A DNA stretch of 64,000 nt from Psychrosphaera sp. B3R10 (GTDB taxonomy: Bacteria > Pseudomonadota > Gammaproteobacteria > Enterobacterales > Alteromonadaceae). The translations under genes and the position numbers were made by a program. The stretch is taken from NCBI RefSeq assembly GCF_018861025.1, contig NZ_JAHKQH010000024.1:1-64000 (forward strand), read 5' to 3'. This document shows positions 56,667 through 64,000 of the stretch, piece after piece. Below the pieces are notes generated by a model that saw only the letters and a list, made by a program, of their open reading frames with translations, was not told the DNA's origin and did not search any database. Each line of letters begins with the position of its first letter. Position 1 is the first letter of the stretch.

Positions 56667-57395
56667 ATGTTGTGTTTCTATAGGAAAATTAAATTGTTAG
56701 AAGTCGCTATCATTTTTATCGGATTTGCATTTTTCATTTCTATGTTTTTGAACATAAAACATGTAAATAACTTGGTAAATGGCAAACTAATTTACACCTT
56801 AATTATCATCAGTTTTGTTAGTGGTTCATCTATTTTGTATTTTGATATCATAATGACAAAAAGTGAGATAGCGCGTACGACCCATCAATTGGCTAATATC
56901 AATTACTTAGCAACTAGCCTTACGCCAAGTAAAAAGGTTGTCGAACATTCCAAAATAACTAAACCAGAAAAGCCTCCGAATAAAACAAATACGCATTTTA
57001 CAGCCGAGAGTAGGGGCACAACTAATAGTGTTCAAACTATGCTTCATTTAAACCCAGGGCGTACTTCAACATTTAATGTCCCGGTTGGCAAAGCCGTGAA
57101 TATACATAACGTCTCCTGCGACGTTAACTTAAAATACCAAAGCGCACATTTTCAAGTTAAACGGGGTGAAGGCATTATTTTGGATACAGCGGAACACAAG
57201 ATCGAACCGTTGAAACTGAGTATTATTGAAACAAGACCGATTGATACTGACAAACCCCGTGGTTCACCAGGGCAAAAAATAAGTTCGGATAATAGACCGA
57301 TAAATAAGCCGTTTACCAATAATGGGCTTTCAGGTAATCAACGTTCTGTTTTATACGGCCGACCGAGTTGTACGGCAGCTATATCGTTAATTTAA
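56667..57395 (+). CDS. Hypothetical membrane protein with a periplasmic domain, 242 aa
   Basis: ATG 56667 opens the frame, but a TTG at 56694 with AGGAAAA upstream gives an alternative start (LEVAIIF...). Two hydrophobic segments at ~12-28 and ~40-60. The rest is polar with a Pro/Lys linker (TKPEKPPNKTNT), then a beta-rich region 'NPGRTSTFNVPVGKAVNIHNVSCDV' and two cysteines (SCDV, PSCTA). The segment 'GRTSTFNVPVGKAVNI' resembles flap-type strands in pilus-linked proteins only loosely. Function unknown. Confidence 0.5.
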   Translation: MLCFYRKIKLLEVAIIFIGFAFFISMFLNIKHVNNLVNGKLIYTLIIISFVSGSSILYFDIIMTKSEIARTTHQLANINYLATSLTPSKKVVEHSKITKPEKPPNKTNTHFTAESRGTTNSVQTMLHLNPGRTSTFNVPVGKAVNIHNVSCDVNLKYQSAHFQVKRGEGIILDTAEHKIEPLKLSIIETRPIDTDKPRGSPGQKISSDNRPINKPFTNNGLSGNQRSVLYGRPSCTAAISLI

Positions 57396-57478
57396 TATTT
57401 CGCAGTTCTTTGCTTTAATGAATCAAGGATTACTGCTAGTTTTATAACTTCGAAAGAAAGAAAAATATTTAGAGTCGA

Positions 57479-59026
57479 ATGGAAATAGAATTAAAATTTT
57501 TATTGCACGAAAACAAGATTGATCAGTTTAAAAAGTTGATTGAGAACGACATGTTTCGTGCAGTTCGTAAACCAACCTTAGTATTAAGTAACGCCTATTT
57601 TGACACACCGGACAATGACCTAAGAGCCTTTGATATGGGACTTAGAACTCGTTGTAGTGAAGATAAAAACGGCCAAGGTTGGAGTGAACAAACGGTCAAA
57701 CTGGCGGGTAAAGATATTGGCGGTTTACACCAGCGACCTGAACATAATGTTCGGCTAAGTGATGTTCCCCAGACAAAATGTTTTGCTGATCTTACTCAGT
57801 TTGATCCAACCATTTGGCCAGCCAATTTCGAAACAGAAAAGCTCCAACGAAAACTCATCAAGCAATTTGAAACCGTATTTAGCCGAAACATTTGGCACAT
57901 CACTATGCCCAGCGGCACGCTTATAGAATGCGTTTTAGATGAAGGTTATGTTGAATCAGGTGAAAACAAAACGCCTATTTGTGAGATCGAACTTGAGCTT
58001 GTTAAAGGCAATGTCGCTGACATTTTCAATCTAGCGCAATTTTTGGTTGTTCACTTACCACTGCGGTTTGGCAGTCTGAGTAAAGCCGCGCGCGGTTACA
58101 TGTTAGTTAATGACAAAACGTTAGAAAGCTACAATTTGGAAGCGATTAATGTCGAACACGACGTGACTGTTGAGCACGGAATGATCCAAATGTTGAGCGA
58201 AGGATTAAAGTTTGTTCAGCATCATGAAATGGTCTTTGTTGAACAACATTCATTAAAGGCACTTCGTCGCACCATCGACGGTTTTTCGCAGTTAATTCAT
58301 ATTCTACAATTGTTCTCAAAAGTATTGCCGGTAGCAAGTGCAGAACAGTTAATTAAAGGGTTTAAACACTGTCGAAAAACTCTGAGCTGGGTTGATATCT
58401 TTTATCAATTCAAACAGCTCACTAACCGCCCTACACCCTACCGAAACAAGATTAAAGACAGTGAATCGCTAAGCGAATTATTACGACGCCAAATGACTCA
58501 TGAAGAGCAAATGGCCGACGCGTCAGCTTTTTTCCAAAGTCCAGAATATAACTTGTTGATCCTTAATCTGATCAATTGGTTAACCCATAAACAGTGGCGA
58601 ACGGAATTGTCGCTAAATCAAATATCAGAGCTAAACCAACCGATCAGAAGGATATCCGAACAATGGTTGGATAAAGCATGGAGCAAATTAAAGCCGCAGT
58701 TACTTGAATTAAAAGATGTTACTCAAAGCTCCTATATCGAAAAACTGTATTGGCCGCTTGCAACAGAGCTGTTAACTGGATTGTGTGTTGGCCGCTTGTA
58801 TGACACCGAAGATTGGCATAGTTTTAGAAATCCTTTAGTTGATCTTTTGATCGGCTGTGAAGAACTTATGCTGTTAAATACATTGGAAAAACTCGTTGAT
58901 GAAAATTTGGCGACACATCCGAAACTCGAAGTGCATAAAAGTTGGATCGCAAGCAAACAACAAAGTCTGTTAATTGCCGTTAGCGCATCGACTAAAAATT
59001 GTTGCAAACTTAAGCCTTATTGGTAA
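57479..59026 (+). CDS. ygiF: Inorganic triphosphatase YgiF (CYTH-CHAD)
   Basis: 515 residues. The N-terminal CYTH domain (~1-200) starts with the ExExK motif as 'MEIELKFLL', with basic and acidic tunnel residues in 'LRTRCSEDKNG', 'CEIELELVKG' and 'KAARGYM'. The CHAD domain (~225-510) shows helical repeats with conserved His ('VQHHEMVFVEQHSLKALRRTIDGF'). It hydrolyses tripolyphosphate to phosphate and pyrophosphate. Its stop lies 4 bp before the glnE start, the same pairing as in E. coli. Confidence 0.92.
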   Translation: MEIELKFLLHENKIDQFKKLIENDMFRAVRKPTLVLSNAYFDTPDNDLRAFDMGLRTRCSEDKNGQGWSEQTVKLAGKDIGGLHQRPEHNVRLSDVPQTKCFADLTQFDPTIWPANFETEKLQRKLIKQFETVFSRNIWHITMPSGTLIECVLDEGYVESGENKTPICEIELELVKGNVADIFNLAQFLVVHLPLRFGSLSKAARGYMLVNDKTLESYNLEAINVEHDVTVEHGMIQMLSEGLKFVQHHEMVFVEQHSLKALRRTIDGFSQLIHILQLFSKVLPVASAEQLIKGFKHCRKTLSWVDIFYQFKQLTNRPTPYRNKIKDSESLSELLRRQMTHEEQMADASAFFQSPEYNLLILNLINWLTHKQWRTELSLNQISELNQPIRRISEQWLDKAWSKLKPQLLELKDVTQSSYIEKLYWPLATELLTGLCVGRLYDTEDWHSFRNPLVDLLIGCEELMLLNTLEKLVDENLATHPKLEVHKSWIASKQQSLLIAVSASTKNCCKLKPYW

Positions 59027-59030
59027 TTTA

Positions 59031-61859
59031 ATGAAAATAAACACATTGTACGATACTCAGTTAGCCGCTCAGAGACTGAGTGAATTTGAATCGCAGCATG
59101 AGCAAATAACAGCAGCATCAGAAATAATAAGAACCATCGGATATCTGTTTGCTCGCAGTGAGTTTATTTTTCAAACTTGTTTAAAATACCCCCAAGTTTG
59201 TTCGGAATTATCTGAACATTTAGCACATGGTAAATCTGTTGATATTCATTTCCCAACTGAATTATTAGCAGAACCAGATGAAAAGACATTTCAAAAGCAC
59301 CTGCGAGTCTTCCGACACAAAACTATGGTGCTTATTGCCGCCGACGATTTTCTTGCATTGACGTCGATTAAAGAATCGATGTTATTGCTGTCTAAATTAG
59401 CAGATGAACTGTATGTCGTAAGCCGAACTTGGTCCATTGAGTCGCTTAAACCTCGATTTGGCCAAGCCTTGAATAAAGAACATGACGAGATAGCGTTAAT
59501 TGCATTGGGAATGGGAAAGCTCGGTGGTTATGAACTTAATTTTTCCAGTGATATCGATTTGATCTTTTGTTACAGCGAAAAAGGCCAAACTCAAGGCGGA
59601 AGAAAGTCCGAAGATTTCCAAATTTACTTCACCAAACTGGCGCAGAAAATCATTCAATTGTTGGATGAAGTTACCGGGGATGGGCAGGTATTCCGAGTCG
59701 ATATGCGATTGAGACCATTTGGAGAAAGTGGCCCATTGGTGTCGAGTTTTGATGCCATTGAGGATTATTATCAAAATCAAGGTCGAGAGTGGGAGCGATA
59801 CGCATTACTCAAGGCAAGACCGCTCGGACAGGTCGGCAGCATTTCAAACATAGAATCTTCTCAGCACCAAGTTTTAGTCAAAGTACTTAAACCTTTTGTT
59901 TTTCGACGCTACATTGATTTTAGTGTGATCGAATCGTTACGAACGATGAAAAAACAGATCCAAAACGAAGTTAAACGAAGACGAATTGTGCTCAATATTA
60001 AATTGGGCAGTGGCGGCATTAGAGAAATCGAATTTATCGTTCAAGCGATGCAAATGCTTAGGGGCGGTAAAGAACCGCAATTACAGCAAGCAAGTTTGCT
60101 AAAAACGTTACCTGAATTAGTTACCTTAAATGTATTTAGTGGCGCAGAAGGTAAAGCCCTTGCCGAAGATTATTTGTGGTTAAGGCAATGCGAGCAGTAC
60201 CTCCAAGCGTTTGGCGACCAACAAACGCAAACCTTACCAACCGAACCTGAACTGCAAACTCGGCTTATCGAGTTATTTGGATTTGTAGATTGGCAGTCGT
60301 TTCTTAATCACCTTGCTGAAATTAACAAACGTGTCAGTCAAATGTTTATCAGTGTAGTCGGTGAACCGGAACAAGCAGAAGATAAGTCAAATGACGCTAA
60401 GTTGGCCAAGTGGAATGATGTTTGGGAGCAAGACGAAAAGCCTGCTGTGATGGATGATTTTGATCATGCCGAGGTCGTTTGGAAACAAAAATCGGACTTA
60501 ATCAAACAAGTCAGTGGCGCAAGGGGTCGTGAACGATTAGATCAATTAATGCCTCAATTACTGATGGAATGCGCTGAGCAAAAAGTAGGTAAGGTTGAGT
60601 TTACAGAGATTTTAGTTCTACTGAAAAAGATAGCGTCTCGAACAGCCTACCTTGAGTTATTGGTTGAAAACGCAGGGGCGTTGTCGCAACTTATCAAGTT
60701 GACGTCGTCATGTCAGTTTATTGGCCAGCAAATAAGTCGATTTCCACTGTTGTTGGATCAACTCATTGATCCGAAGCAGTTATACAAGGTCCCTGATCTA
60801 AATAATTATAACGATGATCTACGTCGACAATTATTACGGGTAGAACCCGATGATTTAGAAATGCAAATGGAAGTGCTGAGACAGTTTAAGCTAACCAATC
60901 AATTGGTCATAGCAGCTTGTGACGTGGCGGGAGTTGCAAGTTTGATGCAAGTCAGCGACCACTTGACCGAGATTGCTGAAGCCTGCTTAGAACAAGCGAC
61001 GGGCATTGCATGGCAACAAATGATAAAACGCTTCGGCTATCCTGAAGGCGCAACCGATGACCATAAAAACTTTGCTATTATTGGTTACGGAAAATTAGGG
61101 GGTTTTGAATTAGGTTACGGTTCAGACTTAGACATAGTCTTCATTCATGGTTGCCAGTCGTCAAAAGAAACCGACGGCAAAAAGGCAATCGATTCTCGTC
61201 AGTTCTATCTTAAGCTAGCGCAACGACTCCTTCATTTATTTACCACTCGCACGATGTCTGGTGAGTTGTATGAAGTTGATACGAGATTGCGTCCGTCAGG
61301 TGCATCAGGATTATTGGCGATTAATATACAGACGTTTTATGAATATCAAACAACCGAAGCGTGGACGTGGGAACACCAAGCACTAGTGCGTAGCCGAATT
61401 GTGGCCGGGGATGATATTTTGGCAAAACGGTTTGATCAAATTCGACTCAGTATTTTGTCAATGTCACGAGAGAATGACGTTTTGACAAAACAAATTGCAG
61501 AGATGCGAACAAAAATGCATGACAATTTGTCGAAGGAAACAGAAGAGCTATTTGACTTAAAACAATCTAGAGGTGGGATCGCAGATATTGAGTTTATTTC
61601 TCAATACTTGGTTTTACAGTTTGCTGAGAAACATCCAGAATTGACCAAATATTCCGATAATATCCGAATTTTGAATTGTGCGTTAGAACTGAAATTGATT
61701 GAACAGACAGACTTCGATTCGTTGACTCAAGCTTATATCGAATTTAGGGAGCATTATCACAAAGCTTCTTTAAACAACGCCAAAAAGTTGTTGTCGGTGA
61801 AGGCACTACCAACTCACATTGGGCAGGTGAGAAGAACCTGGACACGCCTACTTGGTTAA
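59031..61859 (+). CDS. glnE: Glutamine synthetase adenylyltransferase/deadenylyltransferase GlnE
   Basis: 942 residues from ATG 59031; the frame is open 19 codons upstream inside ygiF. Two nucleotidyltransferase domains are clear: N-terminal 'GMGKLGGYELNFSSDIDLIF' (deadenylylation) and C-terminal 'GYGKLGGFELGYGSDLDIVF' (adenylylation), each with the GSD/SSD-x-D metal motif. 'VDMRLRPFGESG' and 'VDTRLRPSGASG' follow. It switches glutamine synthetase off and on according to nitrogen status and is controlled by PII. Its end overlaps by 12 bp with the convergent gene. Confidence 0.97.
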   Translation: MKINTLYDTQLAAQRLSEFESQHEQITAASEIIRTIGYLFARSEFIFQTCLKYPQVCSELSEHLAHGKSVDIHFPTELLAEPDEKTFQKHLRVFRHKTMVLIAADDFLALTSIKESMLLLSKLADELYVVSRTWSIESLKPRFGQALNKEHDEIALIALGMGKLGGYELNFSSDIDLIFCYSEKGQTQGGRKSEDFQIYFTKLAQKIIQLLDEVTGDGQVFRVDMRLRPFGESGPLVSSFDAIEDYYQNQGREWERYALLKARPLGQVGSISNIESSQHQVLVKVLKPFVFRRYIDFSVIESLRTMKKQIQNEVKRRRIVLNIKLGSGGIREIEFIVQAMQMLRGGKEPQLQQASLLKTLPELVTLNVFSGAEGKALAEDYLWLRQCEQYLQAFGDQQTQTLPTEPELQTRLIELFGFVDWQSFLNHLAEINKRVSQMFISVVGEPEQAEDKSNDAKLAKWNDVWEQDEKPAVMDDFDHAEVVWKQKSDLIKQVSGARGRERLDQLMPQLLMECAEQKVGKVEFTEILVLLKKIASRTAYLELLVENAGALSQLIKLTSSCQFIGQQISRFPLLLDQLIDPKQLYKVPDLNNYNDDLRRQLLRVEPDDLEMQMEVLRQFKLTNQLVIAACDVAGVASLMQVSDHLTEIAEACLEQATGIAWQQMIKRFGYPEGATDDHKNFAIIGYGKLGGFELGYGSDLDIVFIHGCQSSKETDGKKAIDSRQFYLKLAQRLLHLFTTRTMSGELYEVDTRLRPSGASGLLAINIQTFYEYQTTEAWTWEHQALVRSRIVAGDDILAKRFDQIRLSILSMSRENDVLTKQIAEMRTKMHDNLSKETEELFDLKQSRGGIADIEFISQYLVLQFAEKHPELTKYSDNIRILNCALELKLIEQTDFDSLTQAYIEFREHYHKASLNNAKKLLSVKALPTHIGQVRRTWTRLLG

Positions 61860-62828
61860 CCTAAGTTCATTTTTCCAAGTAATGATCCGTTCTGGTAAAT
61901 CTTCGCTTTCTGCCAGAGTATCAAGTTGCGTAAAACTACGAGCAATCGTCTTTTTATCCCCTATTGCTTTACTTACTTCTATCAGGCGCAAATAGGCTAT
62001 TGCTTCACTAACTTTATCCTTCGATTCAACAAAGCTTCGGATAGACGTTAAATAAGTCCGTCTGGATTTAGTATATTGCTTGGCATTTTGGTAGGCCCTT
62101 GCCAAGTTAAATTCAGAGATCCCAATTTGCTGTCGGTTGGCATTTTCTTTCGCCCAAAAAATTGCTTTTTTTGAAGCTTCTATGGCAGCCGTTCGTTGAT
62201 TTAATTGACCAGTGCAGTGACTCAGGTTGGTATAAAGCTCCACTTGAAAGCTGGGGTTATTATATTGGTAATAGTTCTTTTTGATGGTGAGAAGCAGTTG
62301 TTTGGTTTCTAAAAACTTTGTTTTCGACTCAGCCACTAATCCCGATTTTTTTAGACGATGTGCTTCAACTAAAATGATATTGGCATAATGGATTAAATAA
62401 ATAGGGTTTGAAATAGTCGAGGTAAGTTGACTAAAAAGCCCCTTGGCTTTATCTAAATAATAGATACCTTTTTTTTCATTATTTTGCGCAAACTGAGTTT
62501 TCGCATGGTAAATACGAGTTAAAAATTGAAACTCTTTGCTCTTTATATTTTTGGAATCAACATACTTAGCCGTCGCCTCATGCAACCTTTGGGTGTAATT
62601 TAATTGAAATAGAGATTCAAATTCATAAATTTTTAAAACATACCAAAAGTCTTGGTGTTCCTTGGTCTTAATTAGTTCTGCAGGTAATCGATTTAAACAT
62701 TCGACAAATTCTGACTGACAAACCGTCCTGATACTCACTTTTGGAGGTGTTTTTTTAGCGGCAATGGCTACTGGCATCGTAACGATTATCAGGATAATGA
62801 GGTAATAAAATGTTAGTAATAATTTCAT
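61848..62828 (-). CDS. TPR-like exported protein, 326 aa
   Basis: Start placed at ATG 62828, where a signal peptide begins (MKLLLTFYYLIILIIVTMPVAIA); the frame is open to 63092, but that extension crosses the dnaK promoter region. The body is alpha-helical with tetratricopeptide-like repeats: 'FQFLTRIYHAKTQFAQNNEKKGIYYLDKA', 'YLIHYANIILVEAHRLKKSGL', 'ELYTNLSHCTGQLNQRTAAIEASKKAI', 'EFNLARAYQNAKQYTKSRRTYLTSIRSF'. One cysteine pair near the N-terminus (VCQSEFVECLNR). Such proteins often precede a GGDEF or kinase domain, but none follows here. Function unknown. Confidence 0.7.
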   Translation of the reverse strand: MKLLLTFYYLIILIIVTMPVAIAAKKTPPKVSIRTVCQSEFVECLNRLPAELIKTKEHQDFWYVLKIYEFESLFQLNYTQRLHEATAKYVDSKNIKSKEFQFLTRIYHAKTQFAQNNEKKGIYYLDKAKGLFSQLTSTISNPIYLIHYANIILVEAHRLKKSGLVAESKTKFLETKQLLLTIKKNYYQYNNPSFQVELYTNLSHCTGQLNQRTAAIEASKKAIFWAKENANRQQIGISEFNLARAYQNAKQYTKSRRTYLTSIRSFVESKDKVSEAIAYLRLIEVSKAIGDKKTIARSFTQLDTLAESEDLPERIITWKNELRLTK

Positions 62829-63055
62829 AATATACTGGCTAATAGTTTCGTTGCCTTGATGATAACAAGGAATTCGTTCAATTATTACCAATTGTTTGTT
62901 GTTTTTTCCCTCGATAGAAACAAACGGCTTAGAAAGCCTGCACTCTTCCATAGTTCTTAAATCCCGAATATTCGGATTAATATGCCGAAAAAAGGCCACT
63001 TCTTGGGTTTTTTCCACTGTAAATAGAAAAAATGTAAAAAAATATGCATTAAATA

Positions 63056-63083
63056 GTTGAAAATGTTTCCGCCAACCCCACTT
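63056..63083 (+). promoter_or_regulatory. Sigma-32 heat-shock promoter of dnaK
   Basis: GTTGAAA (63056-63062) and CCCCACTT (63076-63083) separated by 13 bases match the RpoH consensus CTTGAAA ... CCCCATTT with two changes. The expected start site near 63,090 would give a ~50-nt leader to dnaK. Confidence 0.75.
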
Positions 63084-63138
63084 AAGTTCCAAGCAAATTT
63101 ATAACCCTATTTTAATTGATGTTTTGGAGTGTAATCCC

Positions 63139-64000
63139 ATGGGTAGAATTATTGGTATTGATTTAGGTACAACTAACTCATGTGTAGCTGTATTAGACGG
63201 TGACAAGCCTCGCGTAATTGAAAACGCGGAAGGTGATCGTACAACCCCTTCTATTATCGCCTACACAGATGAAGGCGAAATTTTAGTTGGCCAACCGGCT
63301 AAACGCCAAGCGGTAACTAATCCAAATAATACATTATTCGCGATTAAGCGTTTAATTGGTCGTCGTTTCGAAGATAAAGAAGTTCAGCGTGACATCGACA
63401 TTATGCCGTTCAAAATTGTTAAAGCTGACAATGGCGACGCATGGGTTGAAGTTAAAAACGAGAAAATGGCTGCGCCACAAATCTCTGCTGAAGTTTTGAA
63501 AAAAATGAAAAAGACGGCAGAAGACTATTTAGGTGAAACGGTATCAGAAGCTGTTATCACTGTACCTGCTTACTTCAATGACTCACAACGTCAAGCAACT
63601 AAAGACGCTGGTCGTATCGCTGGTCTAGACGTAAAACGTATTATCAACGAACCAACAGCTGCTGCACTTGCTTACGGTGTTGGTAAAAAAGGCAGCGACA
63701 ATGTTGTTGCAGTATACGACTTAGGTGGTGGTACGTTCGATATCTCAATCATCGAAATTGATGAAGTAGACGGCGAGCAAACGTTTGAAGTATTAGCAAC
63801 AAACGGTGACACACACTTAGGTGGTGAAGACTTCGATAACCGTGTTATCAACTACTTAGTTGAAGAATTCAAAAAAGAGCAAGGCGTTAATCTTAAAAAT
63901 GACCCGCTTGCTATGCAACGTGTTAAAGAAGCAGCTGAAAAAGCAAAAATTGAATTATCTTCAGCACAAAATACCGAAGTTAACTTACCTTATGTAACAG
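63139..64000 (+). CDS. dnaK: Chaperone DnaK, 5' part, runs off the window
   Basis: Begins [20 protein letters not shown] at ATG 63139 with GGAG 9 bp upstream, and continues open to the last base (287 codons, about 45% of the usual ~640). Present so far: the phosphate-1 loop of the actin-like ATPase, '[20 protein letters not shown]', '[12 protein letters not shown]', '[14 protein letters not shown]' and 'GGEDFDNR'. The substrate-binding half lies beyond the window. It is the Hsp70 chaperone, working with DnaJ and GrpE. Confidence 0.97.
   Translation, partial: MGRIIGIDLGTTNSCVAVLDGDKPRVIENAEGDRTTPSIIAYTDEGEILVGQPAKRQAVTNPNNTLFAIKRLIGRRFEDKEVQRDIDIMPFKIVKADNGDAWVEVKNEKMAAPQISAEVLKKMKKTAEDYLGETVSEAVITVPAYFNDSQRQATKDAGRIAGLDVKRIINEPTAAALAYGVGKKGSDNVVAVYDLGGGTFDISIIEIDEVDGEQTFEVLATNGDTHLGGEDFDNRVINYLVEEFKKEQGVNLKNDPLAMQRVKEAAEKAKIELSSAQNTEVNLPYVT

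Noticed and set aside
58974-59030. GlnE start at 58974
   Set aside because: Would overlap ygiF by 53 bp; ATG 59031 directly after the ygiF stop gives the normal GlnE start.
62829-63092. 88-residue N-terminal extension of the TPR-like gene
   Set aside because: Crosses the dnaK promoter and places the signal peptide inside the protein.
1-64000. tRNA, rRNA and CRISPR arrays
   Set aside because: I saw no cloverleaf, no rRNA signature and no regular spacer-repeat array; short repeats present are attC sites, the 134-bp pair and terminators.

Overview
The window comes from the chromosome of an AT-rich marine gammaproteobacterium, most likely of the order Alteromonadales (a Colwelliaceae- or Pseudoalteromonadaceae-like organism; the genus cannot be fixed by reading alone). 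The signs are conserved gene blocks known from this group (rlmD-relA-mazG divergent from barA; dciA / M23 peptidase / secA / mutT; prfB with its +1 frameshift followed by lysS; ygiF-glnE; dnaK), a polysaccharide-type TonB receptor, and integron-type gene cassettes.

Layout. (1) About 1-6,700: an accessory array of small genes separated by attC-like integron recombination sites, with no integrase in view. It carries a BrnT/BrnA toxin-antitoxin pair, an IS1182-type transposase remnant, a reverse-strand periplasmic binding protein and several small unknown, mostly membrane-anchored proteins. (2) About 7,170-16,140: a compact sulfated-polysaccharide locus: ECF sigma factor, FecR-like anti-sigma factor, TonB receptor with an N-terminal signalling domain, a beta-helix lipoprotein with a PDZ tail, and an S1-type sulfatase. 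Two near-identical ~134-bp direct repeats (5,088-5,220 and 16,231-16,364) bracket this block and part of the cassette array. (3) About 16,400-35,800: mainly core genes: creA, a small PstS-like protein, mazG, relA, rlmD, barA, dciA, an M23 peptidase, secA, mutT, prfB, lysS, a thioredoxin-like protein, a rhodanese and an L,D-transpeptidase. (4) About 35,900-40,000: small or broken genes (a DUF5329 protein, a disrupted protein-tyrosine phosphatase, an unlisted 52-aa membrane protein, an isolated attC-like hairpin, an SGNH hydrolase), then mtnN, a CbiB-like membrane protein and a periplasmic rhodanese on the reverse strand. (5) 40,052-52,116: an outer-membrane barrel protein followed by a single 11-kb gene for a 3,697-residue lipoprotein built from thrombospondin-type-3 calcium repeats, long super-repeats, a pullulanase-associated-like domain, a leucine-rich segment and tandem C-terminal modules. 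(6) 52,200-57,400: a DUF2726 protein and a group of poorly known envelope proteins. (7) 57,479-64,000: ygiF, glnE, a TPR-like periplasmic protein and the 5' part of dnaK behind a good sigma-32 promoter.

How the genes work together. The sigma/FecR/receptor trio looks like cell-surface signalling: substrate binding at the outer membrane would pass through the receptor's STN domain to FecR and release the sigma factor to transcribe the uptake and degradation genes. The receptor gene contains a second well-placed start codon with its own Shine-Dalgarno and signal peptide, so it might make a receptor form without the signalling domain. The least described objects are this dual-start receptor, the repeat-bracketed locus, the cassette array and the giant multi-domain lipoprotein.
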